DNA from: Pseudomonas chlororaphis subsp. piscium
Lineage (GTDB): Bacteria; Pseudomonadota; Gammaproteobacteria; Pseudomonadales; Pseudomonadaceae
Length of the DNA stretch: 64,000 nt
NCBI RefSeq assembly: GCF_003850345.1
Contig: NZ_CP027707.1
Coordinates: 1,240,001 to 1,304,000 of the forward strand
Reading direction: 5' to 3'
Shown here in pieces: positions 29,068 through 38,114 of the stretch. The stretch's first letter is position 1; each line of letters opens with the position of its first letter. The notes under the pieces were generated by a model. It did not search any database and was not told where the DNA came from. It worked only from the letters and a program-made list of their open reading frames with translations. The translations under genes were made by a program, and so were the position numbers.

Positions 29068-30219
29068 TTATCGTCCGCCCATGATCGCGATGTAGTCCTG
29101 AGTCCAGCGGCTGTACGGCACGAACTTGCCGCCCTCGGCCTGCGGAGTTTTCCAGAAGGCGATCTTGTCGAACTGGTCGAAGCCGTTGGTCTTGCAGCCC
29201 TCGGCGCCCAGCAGCTCGCTTTCCTTGCAGGCCGCCGGCACCGCTGGCAGCGAGCCGAACCAGGCGGCGACGTCGCCCTGGACTTTCGGTGTGAGCGACC
29301 AGTCCATCCACTTGTAGGCGCAGTTGGGGTGCTTGGCCTCGCTGTGCAGCATGGTGGTATCGGCCCAGCCAGTGGCCCCTTCCTTGGGAATGGTCGAGGC
29401 GATCGGCTGTTTCTCGTTGATCAGGCCGTTGACCTGATACGGCCAGGAGCTGGCGGCGACCACGCCTTCGTTCTTGAAGTCGCTCATCTGTACCGTGGTG
29501 TCGTGCCAGTAGCGGTGGATCAGCGGCTGCTGGGCGCGCAGCAACTCGAGCACCGCCTTGTACTGGGCTTCGGTGAGTTCGTAGGGGTTCTGGATCCCCA
29601 GTTCCGGTTTCGTGCTCTTGAGGTACAGCGCGGCGTCGGCGATGTAGATCGGCCCGTCATAGGCCTGCACGCGGCCCTTGTTGGGCTTGCCGTCCGGCAG
29701 GTTCTGCGCGTCGAACAGCACGCTCCAGCTGGTCGGTGCCTGCTTGAAGACCTTGGTGTTGTACATCAGCACGTTCGGGCCCCACTGGTAGGGGGTGCCG
29801 TAGGTCTGCTTGTTGACCACGTACCAGGGCGCGTCCTTGAGGCGTGGGTCGAGGTTTTTCCAGTTGGGAATCAGCGCGGTGTTGATCGGCTGCACGCGCT
29901 TGCCGACGATCAGTCGCAGGGAGGCGTCGCCGGACGCGGTGACCAGGTCGTAGCCGCCCTTGGCCATCAGGCTGACCATCTCATCGGAGGTGCCCGCGGT
30001 CTTGACGTTGACCTTGCAACCGGTCTCCTTCTCGAAGCCGGTGACCCAGTCGTAGTTCTTGTCGCTTTCGCCACGTTCGATGTAGCCGGGCCAGGCCACG
30101 ATATCCAGCTGACCTTCGCCGGCACCGACGGCCTTGAGCGGTTCGGCGGCCTGGAGGCTGGCGCTGGCCAGCAGGGCGGTGGTGATTGCACTGAGCAGTG
30201 CGGTCTTGTGCACGAACAT
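29068..30219 (-). CDS. extracellular amine-binding protein (YdcS/PotD-like)
   Basis: 383 residues with a Sec signal (ending SASLQAAEP). The mature start, LDIVAWPGYIERGESD, and the later WYVVNKQTYGTPYQWGPNVLMYNT are typical of PotD/PotF/YdcS binding proteins. Spacing to the ATPase gene is 199 bases and holds a REP pair. It is probably the ligand-capture component for putrescine or a related amine. The exact ligand is inferred from the neighbouring aldehyde dehydrogenases. Confidence 0.92.
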   Translation of the reverse strand: MFVHKTALLSAITTALLASASLQAAEPLKAVGAGEGQLDIVAWPGYIERGESDKNYDWVTGFEKETGCKVNVKTAGTSDEMVSLMAKGGYDLVTASGDASLRLIVGKRVQPINTALIPNWKNLDPRLKDAPWYVVNKQTYGTPYQWGPNVLMYNTKVFKQAPTSWSVLFDAQNLPDGKPNKGRVQAYDGPIYIADAALYLKSTKPELGIQNPYELTEAQYKAVLELLRAQQPLIHRYWHDTTVQMSDFKNEGVVAASSWPYQVNGLINEKQPIASTIPKEGATGWADTTMLHSEAKHPNCAYKWMDWSLTPKVQGDVAAWFGSLPAVPAACKESELLGAEGCKTNGFDQFDKIAFWKTPQAEGGKFVPYSRWTQDYIAIMGGR

Positions 30220-30299
30220 GGGAAAACCCTCTTTTTCAAATTATGGTCGGGGCAGTTGTGAACACGGTGGAACGCGCCGTGATGGCTTGTTATTAGCTT

Positions 30300-30346
30300 A
30301 GGCGCTGTACGAAAAGTGGCTGGCGCCGGCTTTGCGTACAGCGCCT
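30300..30346. other. 11-base-pair stem-loop between aldehyde dehydrogenase copy 2 and the ABC operon
   Basis: AGGCGCTGTAC (30300-30310) pairs with GTACAGCGCCT (30336-30346), and GCTGGCGCCGGC in the loop can also self-pair. There is no T run on the minus strand. It begins 6 bases after the dehydrogenase stop codon. It could be an attenuator, a processing site or an operator. Confidence 0.5.
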
Positions 30347-30352
30347 TGTGCG

Positions 30353-31843
30353 TTATTTCAGGTCATTGCCGTGGCGCGCCATGATGTGCCGCACCACGCT
30401 GTAGTCCTGCAGCGAATCGCTGGACAGGTCCTTGCCGTAGCCGGAGCGCTTCAAGCCGCCGTGGGGCATTTCGCTGGCCAGCATGAAATGGCTGTTGATC
30501 CAGGTGCAGCCGTATTGCAGGCGGGCCGCCACCTGCATGGCCTTGTCCAGGCTCTGGGTCCAGACCGACGAGGCCAGGCCGTATTCCGAGTCGTTGGCCC
30601 AGTCCACTGCCTGCGCCAGTTCGTCAAAGCGAGTGACGGTGACCACCGGGCCGAACACTTCGCGCTGGACGATTTCATCGTTTTGCCGGCAGCCGGCCAG
30701 CAGGGTCGGCTGGTAATAGAAGCCGGCGCCCGAATGCACCGCGGCGCCGGTCACCCGTTCGATGTGCGGCTGGCCCAAGGCGCGTTCGACGAAACTGGCC
30801 ACGCGGTCGCGCTGGCGGGGGCTGATCAGCGGGCCGATCTCGTTGTCGGCATCGCGCTTGCCGGCGAACCGCAGGCTGCTGACGGCGGCGCCCAGCTCGG
30901 CCACCAGACGATCGTGGATCCCGGCCTGGGCGTAGATCCGGCAAGCCGCGGTGCAGTCCTGCCCGGCGTTGTAATAGCCGTAGTTGCGCACGCCTTCGAC
31001 CACGGCCTGCAGATCGGCATCGTTGCAGACGATCACCGGGGCCTTGCCGCCCAGTTCCAGGTGCGTGCGTTTCAAGGTTTTCGAGGCGGCCTGGAGGATC
31101 TTCTGCCCGGTGACGATATCGCCGGTCAGCGACACCATGCGCACTTTGGGGTGGCTGACCAGGTGGCTGCCCACGCCTTCGCCACCGCCGCAGACAATGT
31201 TCAGCACACCGTGCGGCAGCAGTTCGGCCAGGGTTGGCGCCAGGGCCAGGATCGACAGTGGGGTGTGCTCCGACGGCTTGAATACCAGGGTGTTGCCGGC
31301 GGCCAGGGCCGGGGCGATCTTCCAGGCGGCCATCATGATCGGGTAGTTCCATGGCGCGATGGACGCCACCACGCCAATGGGGTCGCGCCGCACCATGCTG
31401 GTGTAGCCCGGCAGGTACTCGCCGGCCAGCTGGCCGGTCTGGCAGCGCACGGCGCCGGCAAAAAAACGGAACACGTCGACGGTGGCGCCGAGATCATCCT
31501 GGCGCGCCAGGTGCAGCGGTTTGCCGCAATTCAGCGATTCCAGGCGAGCCAGGTGGTCGGCCTGCTTTTCCACGGCATCGGCAATCGCCAGGAGGATGTT
31601 CGAGCGTTGCTGAGGCGTGGTTCGCGACCAGTCGGCAAAGGCGCGATGGGCGGCGAGGATCGCGCCTTCCACCTGTTCGGTGCTGGCTTCGGCGATCTGG
31701 GTCAGTACTTCGCCGGTGGCCGGGTTGAGGATCGGCTCGACAAGACCCTGGCCGGCGACCAATTCGCCATCGATCAACAAAGCGGTGGACAACGGAGTCT
31801 GCGCGCCAGCCATTTTCCGGGTTCTCTTTTCTTGTATGGCCAT
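30353..31843 (-). CDS. gamma-aminobutyraldehyde dehydrogenase-type aldehyde dehydrogenase (copy 2)
   Basis: 496 residues, paralogous to copy 1 over its whole length. The same motifs are present: [31 protein letters not shown], and the shared C-terminus [22 protein letters not shown]. It has a longer N-terminus. The ATG at 31843 has GGGGAG four bases upstream. It follows the LysR regulator on the same strand. It probably acts on another amino aldehyde, or is a regulated duplicate for putrescine use. Confidence 0.9.
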   Translation of the reverse strand: MAIQEKRTRKMAGAQTPLSTALLIDGELVAGQGLVEPILNPATGEVLTQIAEASTEQVEGAILAAHRAFADWSRTTPQQRSNILLAIADAVEKQADHLARLESLNCGKPLHLARQDDLGATVDVFRFFAGAVRCQTGQLAGEYLPGYTSMVRRDPIGVVASIAPWNYPIMMAAWKIAPALAAGNTLVFKPSEHTPLSILALAPTLAELLPHGVLNIVCGGGEGVGSHLVSHPKVRMVSLTGDIVTGQKILQAASKTLKRTHLELGGKAPVIVCNDADLQAVVEGVRNYGYYNAGQDCTAACRIYAQAGIHDRLVAELGAAVSSLRFAGKRDADNEIGPLISPRQRDRVASFVERALGQPHIERVTGAAVHSGAGFYYQPTLLAGCRQNDEIVQREVFGPVVTVTRFDELAQAVDWANDSEYGLASSVWTQSLDKAMQVAARLQYGCTWINSHFMLASEMPHGGLKRSGYGKDLSSDSLQDYSVVRHIMARHGNDLK

Positions 31844-31947
31844 GGTGCTCCCCAGTGACGGAGGGCCGGCCCTCTCTGGACGGATGATCAGAGACTAGTG
31901 GCGGGGCCTGTGCTCGACAAATACTAAATACTGAATGCGGCGTTCGA

Positions 31948-32862
31948 TTAAATAGATGGCTTGCGCCCGCCGTGGGGCTGTTCGCGGGCCACGGTCAGGA
32001 ACGGGTCCACCAGCGCCGGGCGCGCCGTGCCGCGACGCCAGGCCAGGCCGACGTCGAGGGTCTGGCTGAGGTCGGCGATGGGCCGGGCTTCGATGATGTC
32101 GCCTTCCAGCGACCAGGGGCGATAGGTCATGTCCGGCTGGATCGACACCCCGAGCCCGGCCGCCACCAGGCTGCGCACCGCTTCGGTGGAGGCGGTGCGC
32201 AAGGTGACGCGCGGTTGTAGGCCGGCGCCGGACCACAGGCGCTGGGCATTGCGGTCCATTTCATCGACGTTGAGCTGGATCAGCGGCTCGCGGGCGACAT
32301 CCGCCAGGTTGATGCTGTCGTGTTCCAGCAACGGGTGCTGGGCGGGCAGCCACAGGCGGTGGGGGGAGTGAGTCAGCACTTCGGTCTGCAGGGCGTGGCG
32401 GTCCTCGAGGTTGGAGAGGATCAGCACCCCGACGTCGATCTCGCCGCTGACCAGCAAGTGTTCGATGTACGGGCGTTCATCTTCCATCACGCGGATTTCC
32501 ACATTGGGGTAGGCGCGCTGGAAACGTGTGAGCAAGTCCGCCAGGTAGTAACCGGCGACCAGGCTGGTCACGCCGACGATCAATTGGCCGGCCACCTGGT
32601 CGGTGCTCTGCTGCAGGCTGCGCTTGGCGTTGTCCACCGTGGCCAGGATCAGGTGCGCCTGGCGCAGGAACTGGTGGCCCTGGTGGGTCAGGGTCATGCC
32701 CTTGGCATGGCGGTTGAACAGGCTGACGCCGATTTCCTGTTCGAGCTGCTGGATCGCCAGGGTCAGGGTCGACTGGGAAATGAACACGGCCTGGGCGGCG
32801 GACGAAATCGAGCCGGTCTCGGCCACGGCGATGAAGTGACGGATCTGGCGCAAGGTCATCAT
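31948..32862 (-). CDS. LysR-family transcriptional regulator
   Basis: 304 residues from the ATG at 32862. The TTG at 32868 and the ATG at 32859 are near alternatives. The N-terminal winged helix (TLRQIRHFIAVAETGSISSA...SQSTLTLAIQQLEQEIGVSLFNRH) is clear, followed by an effector domain (about 90-295). It lies upstream of the aldehyde dehydrogenase/ABC cluster in the same direction, so it probably controls that cluster. No obvious T-N11-A site was picked. Confidence 0.9.
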   Translation of the reverse strand: MMTLRQIRHFIAVAETGSISSAAQAVFISQSTLTLAIQQLEQEIGVSLFNRHAKGMTLTHQGHQFLRQAHLILATVDNAKRSLQQSTDQVAGQLIVGVTSLVAGYYLADLLTRFQRAYPNVEIRVMEDERPYIEHLLVSGEIDVGVLILSNLEDRHALQTEVLTHSPHRLWLPAQHPLLEHDSINLADVAREPLIQLNVDEMDRNAQRLWSGAGLQPRVTLRTASTEAVRSLVAAGLGVSIQPDMTYRPWSLEGDIIEARPIADLSQTLDVGLAWRRGTARPALVDPFLTVAREQPHGGRKPSI

Positions 32863-33052
32863 GGGCAATCACCGGTTAGGCGGTTTTGTCGATTTTTTCG
32901 AGTGTATATCTTTTTAATCGAAGGACCGCCCGGGCGTATGGCCGGCCCCGGCGAAGCAACATCTGGAAGCACACTCGAGCCCAGGATCGGGGCACTTCGA
33001 TCTAGGCTGATGGCCTTATTGATTCGATCAACTCAAGTTGCTGGAGGTTTGG

Positions 33053-33778
33053 ATGAACACCCGTGGATTGCTCGATCAATTGCTCAAGTCTGGCCAGGAA
33101 CTGTTGCAGAACAAGGCCGGGGCGCAGCAGAACAAGGCATCCGGCGCCGACAAGGGCGCGCTGGGCGGGTTACTGGGCGGTGGCTCCGGGGCTCTGGGTA
33201 GCCTGCTGTCCGGCGCCGGAGGCGGCGCGCTGGCAGCCGGCGCCATGGGCTTGCTGCTGGGCAATAAAAAGGCCCGCAAGTTCGGCGGCAAGGCGCTGAC
33301 CTATGGCGGCCTGGCGGCGTTGGGCGTGATCGCCTACAAGGCCTACGGCAACTGGCAGGCGCAGCAGGCCGGTGCGCCGAAAGGCGAGCCGCAGACCCTC
33401 GACCGCCTGCCCGCGCAGCAGGTCGAGCAACACAGCCAGGCGATCCTCAAGGCGCTGGTGGCCGCGGCCAAGGCCGATGGCCATATCGATGAGCGCGAGC
33501 GCGCCCTGATCGAAGGCGAGTTCACCAGGCTGGACAACGACCAGGAGCTGCAACACTGGTTGCACGCCGAACTCAACAAACCCCTGGACCCGGCGGATGT
33601 GGCGCGGGCCGCCGGCACGCCGGAAATGGCCGCGGAAATGTACGTCGCCAGCGTGATGCTGGTGGATGAGGAAAACTTCATGGAGAAGGCGTATCTGGAT
33701 GAGCTGTCGCGTCAGCTCAAGCTGGAACCGGGGTTGAAACTCGAACTGGAAAAGCAGGTTCGCCAGGCCAGTTTTTGA
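33053..33778 (+). CDS. DUF533 / TerB-like membrane protein
   Basis: 241 residues. The N-terminal half is Gly/Ala rich with a membrane-inserting stretch (LGSLLSGAGGGALAAGAMGLLLG). The C-terminal half is the TerB-like helical domain (AILKALVAAAKADGHIDERERALIEGEF, about 135-162). E. coli YebE is the closest named relative. The function is unknown. The ATG at 33053 has CTGGAGG upstream. A terminator follows. Confidence 0.88.
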   Translation: MNTRGLLDQLLKSGQELLQNKAGAQQNKASGADKGALGGLLGGGSGALGSLLSGAGGGALAAGAMGLLLGNKKARKFGGKALTYGGLAALGVIAYKAYGNWQAQQAGAPKGEPQTLDRLPAQQVEQHSQAILKALVAAAKADGHIDERERALIEGEFTRLDNDQELQHWLHAELNKPLDPADVARAAGTPEMAAEMYVASVMLVDEENFMEKAYLDELSRQLKLEPGLKLELEKQVRQASF

Positions 33779-33786
33779 CGCCAATC

Positions 33787-33822
33787 GGGCGTGCGCTGGA
33801 GAAAGCTCCGCACGCCCTTTCT
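33787..33822 (+). terminator. Rho-independent terminator after DUF533 gene
   Basis: GGGCGTGCG pairs with CGCACGCCC, with an inner GGAG/CTCC stem, followed by TTTCT. Confidence 0.8.
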
Positions 33823-34010
33823 GATGGCTGAAATGCCCTCTGCTTGTGCCGGATCGTCACTGGCGGCGCTCGAGTCATCTGGCGGAAAGTAGCCCTCCAG
33901 AGCGGCCCCTGCCTTTCGCTCTGAGTGAGACGTGGTGCGCAATACGCTGATAAATGATGGCACGCCCTCGGCTATACTCCCCACCATTTGAATGGCCCCG
34001 AGGACTGACT

Positions 34011-35633
34011 GTGAAGAACTGGACGTTGCGCCAACGCATTTTGGCGAGCTTTGCGGTGATTATCACCATCATGCTGCTGATGGTCATAGCCTCGTACTCC
34101 CGCTTGTTGAAGATCGAGGCCGGCGAAGACCGCATGCGCTCCGATGCCATTCCCGGGGTCTATTTCAGTTCGATGATTCGTGGTTCGTGGGTCGACAGTT
34201 TCCTGCACACCCAGGAAATCATCGGCCTCAACGAAGGCAAGGGCGTCAGTGCCAAGGATGAGGCCGATTTCAAGAGCTTCGAGCAACGCCTGCAGAAACA
34301 CATGGCCAGCTACAAGGACACGCTTCGCGGTGGTAGCGACCTGCAGGAGTTCGAAGAGTTTGAAAAACACCATCAGGAATTTCTCAAGATCCAGGCTACG
34401 GTCCTGGATCTGCATCGGCGTAATCAGGAAGCCGAGGCTGTCCGCGTGTTCCATGACCAGTTGACGCCCACCTGGATCGCCGGTCGGATGAAACTCAACG
34501 ACATCATCGACGAGAACAAAGGGGTCGCCGATTCGGCCGCCTTGCAGATCGACGATGCGGTGGCCGCGGCCAAAGTCACCATGGGCGTTTCCCTACTGGT
34601 GGCGGTGCTGGCGGCGGGCCTGTGCGGCCTGCTGCTGATGCGCGCGATCATGGCGCCGATGAACCGTATCGTGAAGATCCTCGACGTCATGCGCACGGGC
34701 GATCTGACCAGCCGCCTGAACCTGGAGCGCAAGGACGAATTCGGTGCAGTGGAAACCGGCTTCAACGACATGATGACCGAGCTCAACTCCCTGGTGTCCC
34801 AGGCGCAGCGCTCTTCGGTCCAGGTCACCACCTCGGTCACCGAGATCGCCGCCACCTCCAAGCAGCAACAGGCGACCGCCACCGAGACCGCGGCGACCAC
34901 CACCGAAATCGGCGCGACTTCCCGGGAGATCGCGGCCACTTCGCGCGATCTGGTACGCACCATGACCGAAGTCTCCACCGCCGCCGACCAGGCGTCGGTA
35001 TTGGCCGGTTCCGGCCAGCAAGGCCTGGCGCGGATGGAAGAAACCATGCATTCGGTGATGGGTGCGGCCGACCTGGTCAACGCCAAGCTGGCGATCCTCA
35101 ATGAGAAGGCCGGTAACATCAACCAGGTGGTGGTGACCATCGTCAAGGTCGCCGACCAGACCAACCTGCTGTCGCTCAACGCCGCGATCGAAGCCGAGAA
35201 AGCCGGCGAGTACGGTCGCGGCTTTTCCGTGGTGGCCACTGAAGTGCGGCGCCTGGCGGACCAGACCGCGGTCGCTACCTACGACATCGAGCAAATGGTC
35301 CGGGAGATCCAGTCGGCGGTTTCGGCGGGGGTCATGGGCATGGACAAGTTCTCCGAAGAAGTGCGCCGCGGCATGGCCGAGGTGCAGCAGGTCGGCGAGC
35401 AGCTGTCGCAGATCATCCATCAGGTCCAGGCCCTGGCGCCGCGGGTGTTGATGGTCAACGAAGGCATGCAGGCCCAGGCCACCGGTGCCGAGCAGATCAA
35501 CCACGCCCTGGTGCAACTGGGCGACGCCAGCAGCCAGACCGTCGAGTCGCTGCGCCAGGCCAGTTTCGCCATCGATGAACTGAGCCAGGTGGCGGTGGGG
35601 CTGCGTAGCGGCGTCTCGCGTTTCAAAGTCTGA
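34011..35633 (+). CDS. wspA: WspA surface-sensing methyl-accepting chemotaxis protein
   Basis: 540 residues from a GTG start. TM1 is at about 12-32, then a periplasmic four-helix sensor region to about 185, TM2 (about 187-210), a HAMP domain, and a signalling domain with the hairpin tip NLLSLNAAIEAEKAGEYGRGFSVVA. It clusters along the membrane and senses surface contact in P. aeruginosa. It activates WspE through WspB and WspD. A TATACT hexamer at 33973 may be the -10 box. The stop overlaps the wspB start by one base. Confidence 0.95.
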   Translation: MKNWTLRQRILASFAVIITIMLLMVIASYSRLLKIEAGEDRMRSDAIPGVYFSSMIRGSWVDSFLHTQEIIGLNEGKGVSAKDEADFKSFEQRLQKHMASYKDTLRGGSDLQEFEEFEKHHQEFLKIQATVLDLHRRNQEAEAVRVFHDQLTPTWIAGRMKLNDIIDENKGVADSAALQIDDAVAAAKVTMGVSLLVAVLAAGLCGLLLMRAIMAPMNRIVKILDVMRTGDLTSRLNLERKDEFGAVETGFNDMMTELNSLVSQAQRSSVQVTTSVTEIAATSKQQQATATETAATTTEIGATSREIAATSRDLVRTMTEVSTAADQASVLAGSGQQGLARMEETMHSVMGAADLVNAKLAILNEKAGNINQVVVTIVKVADQTNLLSLNAAIEAEKAGEYGRGFSVVATEVRRLADQTAVATYDIEQMVREIQSAVSAGVMGMDKFSEEVRRGMAEVQQVGEQLSQIIHQVQALAPRVLMVNEGMQAQATGAEQINHALVQLGDASSQTVESLRQASFAIDELSQVAVGLRSGVSRFKV

Positions 35634-36169
35634 TGAACGAGCTCGCAGCGAAAAGCGGCGCAGGGACGGCGGCCAAAGACGCGCTGTTCCTGGTGTTCCG
35701 CATCGGCACCGAACGTTACGCCTTGCAGGCCGTCGAGGTGGTCGAGGTATTGCCGCGCCTGCAGCTCAAGCCGATTCCCCAGGCGCCGTCCTGGGTCGCC
35801 GGGGTCTTTGCCCATCGCGGTACGGTGGTGCCGGTGCTCGACCTGAGTGCCCTGACCTTTGGCGAGCCGGCGCAGGAGCGCACCAGCACCCGCCTGGTGC
35901 TGGTGCACTACCGCCCGCAGGCGGCAGAGCCTGCGCGGTTGCTGGGGCTGATCCTCGAGCAGGCCACCGATACCCTGCGTTGCAACCCGCAGGACTTCAA
36001 GGCCTACGGCCTGGATAACCGCAGTGCGCCGTACCTGGGGCCGGTCTATGAAGACGCCCAGGGCCTGCTGCAATGGGTGCGGGTCGACGACCTGCTGGAT
36101 GCCGAGGTGCGCGCGCTGCTGTTTCCTTCTCCGCCACTGGACCTGGCGCTGCTCGGGGAGTCGTCATGA
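35633..36169 (+). CDS. wspB: WspB, CheW-type coupling protein
   Basis: 178 residues, a single CheW domain. LFLVFRIGTERYALQAVEVVEVLPRL and WVAGVFAHRGTVVPVLDLS are the CheW strands. It links WspA to the kinase WspE. It overlaps wspA by one base and wspC by four (ATGA). Confidence 0.95.
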   Translation: MNELAAKSGAGTAAKDALFLVFRIGTERYALQAVEVVEVLPRLQLKPIPQAPSWVAGVFAHRGTVVPVLDLSALTFGEPAQERTSTRLVLVHYRPQAAEPARLLGLILEQATDTLRCNPQDFKAYGLDNRSAPYLGPVYEDAQGLLQWVRVDDLLDAEVRALLFPSPPLDLALLGESS

Positions 36170-37437
36170 GCAGCGACCAGCGATTTTTCGATTTTCTCAA
36201 GGAGCGCATCGGCCTCGATGTGGCCTCGGTGGGGCCGGCGATCATCGAGCGCGCGGTGCGCCAGCGCAGCATCGCCCAGCAGGCGCCCAGCACCGACCAT
36301 TACTGGCAGACCCTGCAAGGCTCGCGGGATGAACAGCAGGCCCTGATCGAGGCGGTGATCGTTCCGGAGACCTGGTTTTTCCGTTACCCGGAGTCCTTCG
36401 CGACCCTGGCCAAACTCGCCCTCTCGCGCCTTGCCGAACTCAAGGGCATGCGCGCATTGCGCATCCTCAGCCTGCCGTGCTCCACCGGCGAAGAGCCGTA
36501 CTCGATTGCCATGGCGCTGTTCGATGCCGGGCTCGCGCCCCATCAATTCAAGGTCGATGGCTTCGATGTCAGCCCGCTGTCGGTCGAGCGGGCCAGGCAG
36601 GCGGTGTACGGCAAGAACTCCTTTCGCGGCCAGCACAGCGATTTTCGCGAGCGGCATTTCACCGCCGAGGATGAGCGCTACAGCCTCAGCGAGCGGGTGC
36701 GCGAGCAGGTGCGCCTGCAGGTCGGCAACCTGCTGGACCCGACCTTGCTGGCCAATGAGCCGCCCTACGATTTTGTCTTCTGTCGCAACCTGCTGATCTA
36801 TTTCGATCAGCCGACCCAGCGCCAGGTGTGCGAAGTGCTCAAGCGCCTGACTCACGTTGAAGGCGTGCTGTTCATCGGCCCGGCCGAAGGCAGCCTGCTG
36901 GGCCGCCTGGGCATGCGCTCGATCGGCATTGCCCAGTCCTTTGCCTTCAGCCGGCATACCGAACCTGAGCCCGAGCCCGCACCGGTCTTCGTACCGAGCA
37001 CATTGCCGGTGCGCCAACCGGTGCGCAGCATCGCGCCGCCTGTGCGCAGCCGGCCGTTTGCCAGTGCGGCGCCGAGCCCAAGTCCTGCGCCGACCAGGCC
37101 GGCCAACGACGCCACGACCCTGCTGGCCAGCATCGCGGCCCTGGCCAACGAAGGCAAAAGCGCCGAGGCCCGGGTGGCGTGCGAGCATTATCTGGACACC
37201 CACGAACCGGTGGCGCAGGTGTTCTATTGGCTGGGGCTGCTCAGCGATGTGGCGGGCAGCGCCCTGGAAGCCCAGGGTTTCTATCGCAAGGCCCTGTACC
37301 TGGACCCGCAGCACGCCGAGGCGCTGGTGCACCTGGCTGCTTTACTGGCCTCCCAGGGAGACGTGGCCGGGGCCCGTCGATTGCAGGAGCGTGCGGCCCG
37401 CAGCGGCCGTGCAGCAGACAGTGAGCGTAAATCATGA
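36166..37437 (+). CDS. wspC: WspC, CheR-type methyltransferase with TPR tail
   Basis: 423 residues. The CheR domain (about 1-270) has the SAM motif ILSLPCSTGEEPYSIAM and CRNLLIYFDQPTQRQV. A Pro/Ala-rich linker follows (about 268-315). The C-terminal part has TPR-like helices (AQVFYWLGLLSDVAGSALEAQGFYRKALYLDPQHAEAL). It methylates WspA glutamates, opposing WspF. The start is at ATGA overlapping wspB, and it overlaps wspD by four bases. Confidence 0.95.
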   Translation: MSSDQRFFDFLKERIGLDVASVGPAIIERAVRQRSIAQQAPSTDHYWQTLQGSRDEQQALIEAVIVPETWFFRYPESFATLAKLALSRLAELKGMRALRILSLPCSTGEEPYSIAMALFDAGLAPHQFKVDGFDVSPLSVERARQAVYGKNSFRGQHSDFRERHFTAEDERYSLSERVREQVRLQVGNLLDPTLLANEPPYDFVFCRNLLIYFDQPTQRQVCEVLKRLTHVEGVLFIGPAEGSLLGRLGMRSIGIAQSFAFSRHTEPEPEPAPVFVPSTLPVRQPVRSIAPPVRSRPFASAAPSPSPAPTRPANDATTLLASIAALANEGKSAEARVACEHYLDTHEPVAQVFYWLGLLSDVAGSALEAQGFYRKALYLDPQHAEALVHLAALLASQGDVAGARRLQERAARSGRAADSERKS

Positions 37438-38114
37438 GCGGCTCTGTTTCGTTGAACGTGACCCATGAAGATGCGCAGGCCATCGACGACTGCTGGAACC
37501 GCATCGGTATCCATGGCGACAAGAGTTGCCCGTTGCTGGCCGGGCATGTGCATTGCCGCAACTGCTCGGTGTATTCCGCCGCGGCCACCCGTCTGCTCGA
37601 CCGCTATGCGTTGCAGCAGGAGCGCCATGAGCAATCGGTCGAGGCCGATACGGATGTCGTCACCCGTTCGTTACTGATGTTTCGCCTGGGCGAGGAATGG
37701 TTGGGCATTGCCACCCGCTGCCTGGTGGAAGTGGCGCCGCTGCAGCCGATCCATTCCTTGCCGCACCAGCGCTCGCGGGCCTTGCTGGGCGTGGCGAATG
37801 TGCGTGGCGCGCTGGTGGCGTGCCTGTCGTTGGTGGAACTGCTGGGGCTGGACGCTACCGGCACGGTCGCCCCGGGTGCGCGGGTCATTCCGCGAATGTT
37901 GATCATCGCCGCCCAGGGCGGCCCGGTGGTGGTGCCGGTGGACGAGGTGGAGGGCATCCATGCCATCGACGAGCGCACCCTGAATGCCGCCGCGGTTTCC
38001 GGCCAGCAGGCCAGTGCCAAGTACACCCGTGGCGTCCTGCAATGGAAGGGCCGCAGCCTGCGTTGGCTGGATGAAGAGCAGTTGTTGTCCGCCGTGACCC
38101 GGAGCCTGACATGA
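37434..38114 (+). CDS. wspD: WspD, CheW-type coupling protein
   Basis: 226 residues. An N-terminal part of about 60 residues with Cys residues (SCPLLAGHVHCRNCS) precedes a CheW domain (about 78-220: MFRLGEEWLGIATRCLVEVAPL). It is the second coupling protein of the Wsp complex. The Cys-rich head is distinctive and could bind a metal or form a disulfide. It overlaps wspC and wspE by four bases each. Confidence 0.94.
   Translation: MSGSVSLNVTHEDAQAIDDCWNRIGIHGDKSCPLLAGHVHCRNCSVYSAAATRLLDRYALQQERHEQSVEADTDVVTRSLLMFRLGEEWLGIATRCLVEVAPLQPIHSLPHQRSRALLGVANVRGALVACLSLVELLGLDATGTVAPGARVIPRMLIIAAQGGPVVVPVDEVEGIHAIDERTLNAAAVSGQQASAKYTRGVLQWKGRSLRWLDEEQLLSAVTRSLT

Noticed and set aside
30321..30335. TGGCGCC-N4-TTGC, a sigma-54 promoter look-alike
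   Set aside because: It points to the plus strand, into the 3' end of a minus-strand gene, and lies inside the hairpin loop. It is likely chance.
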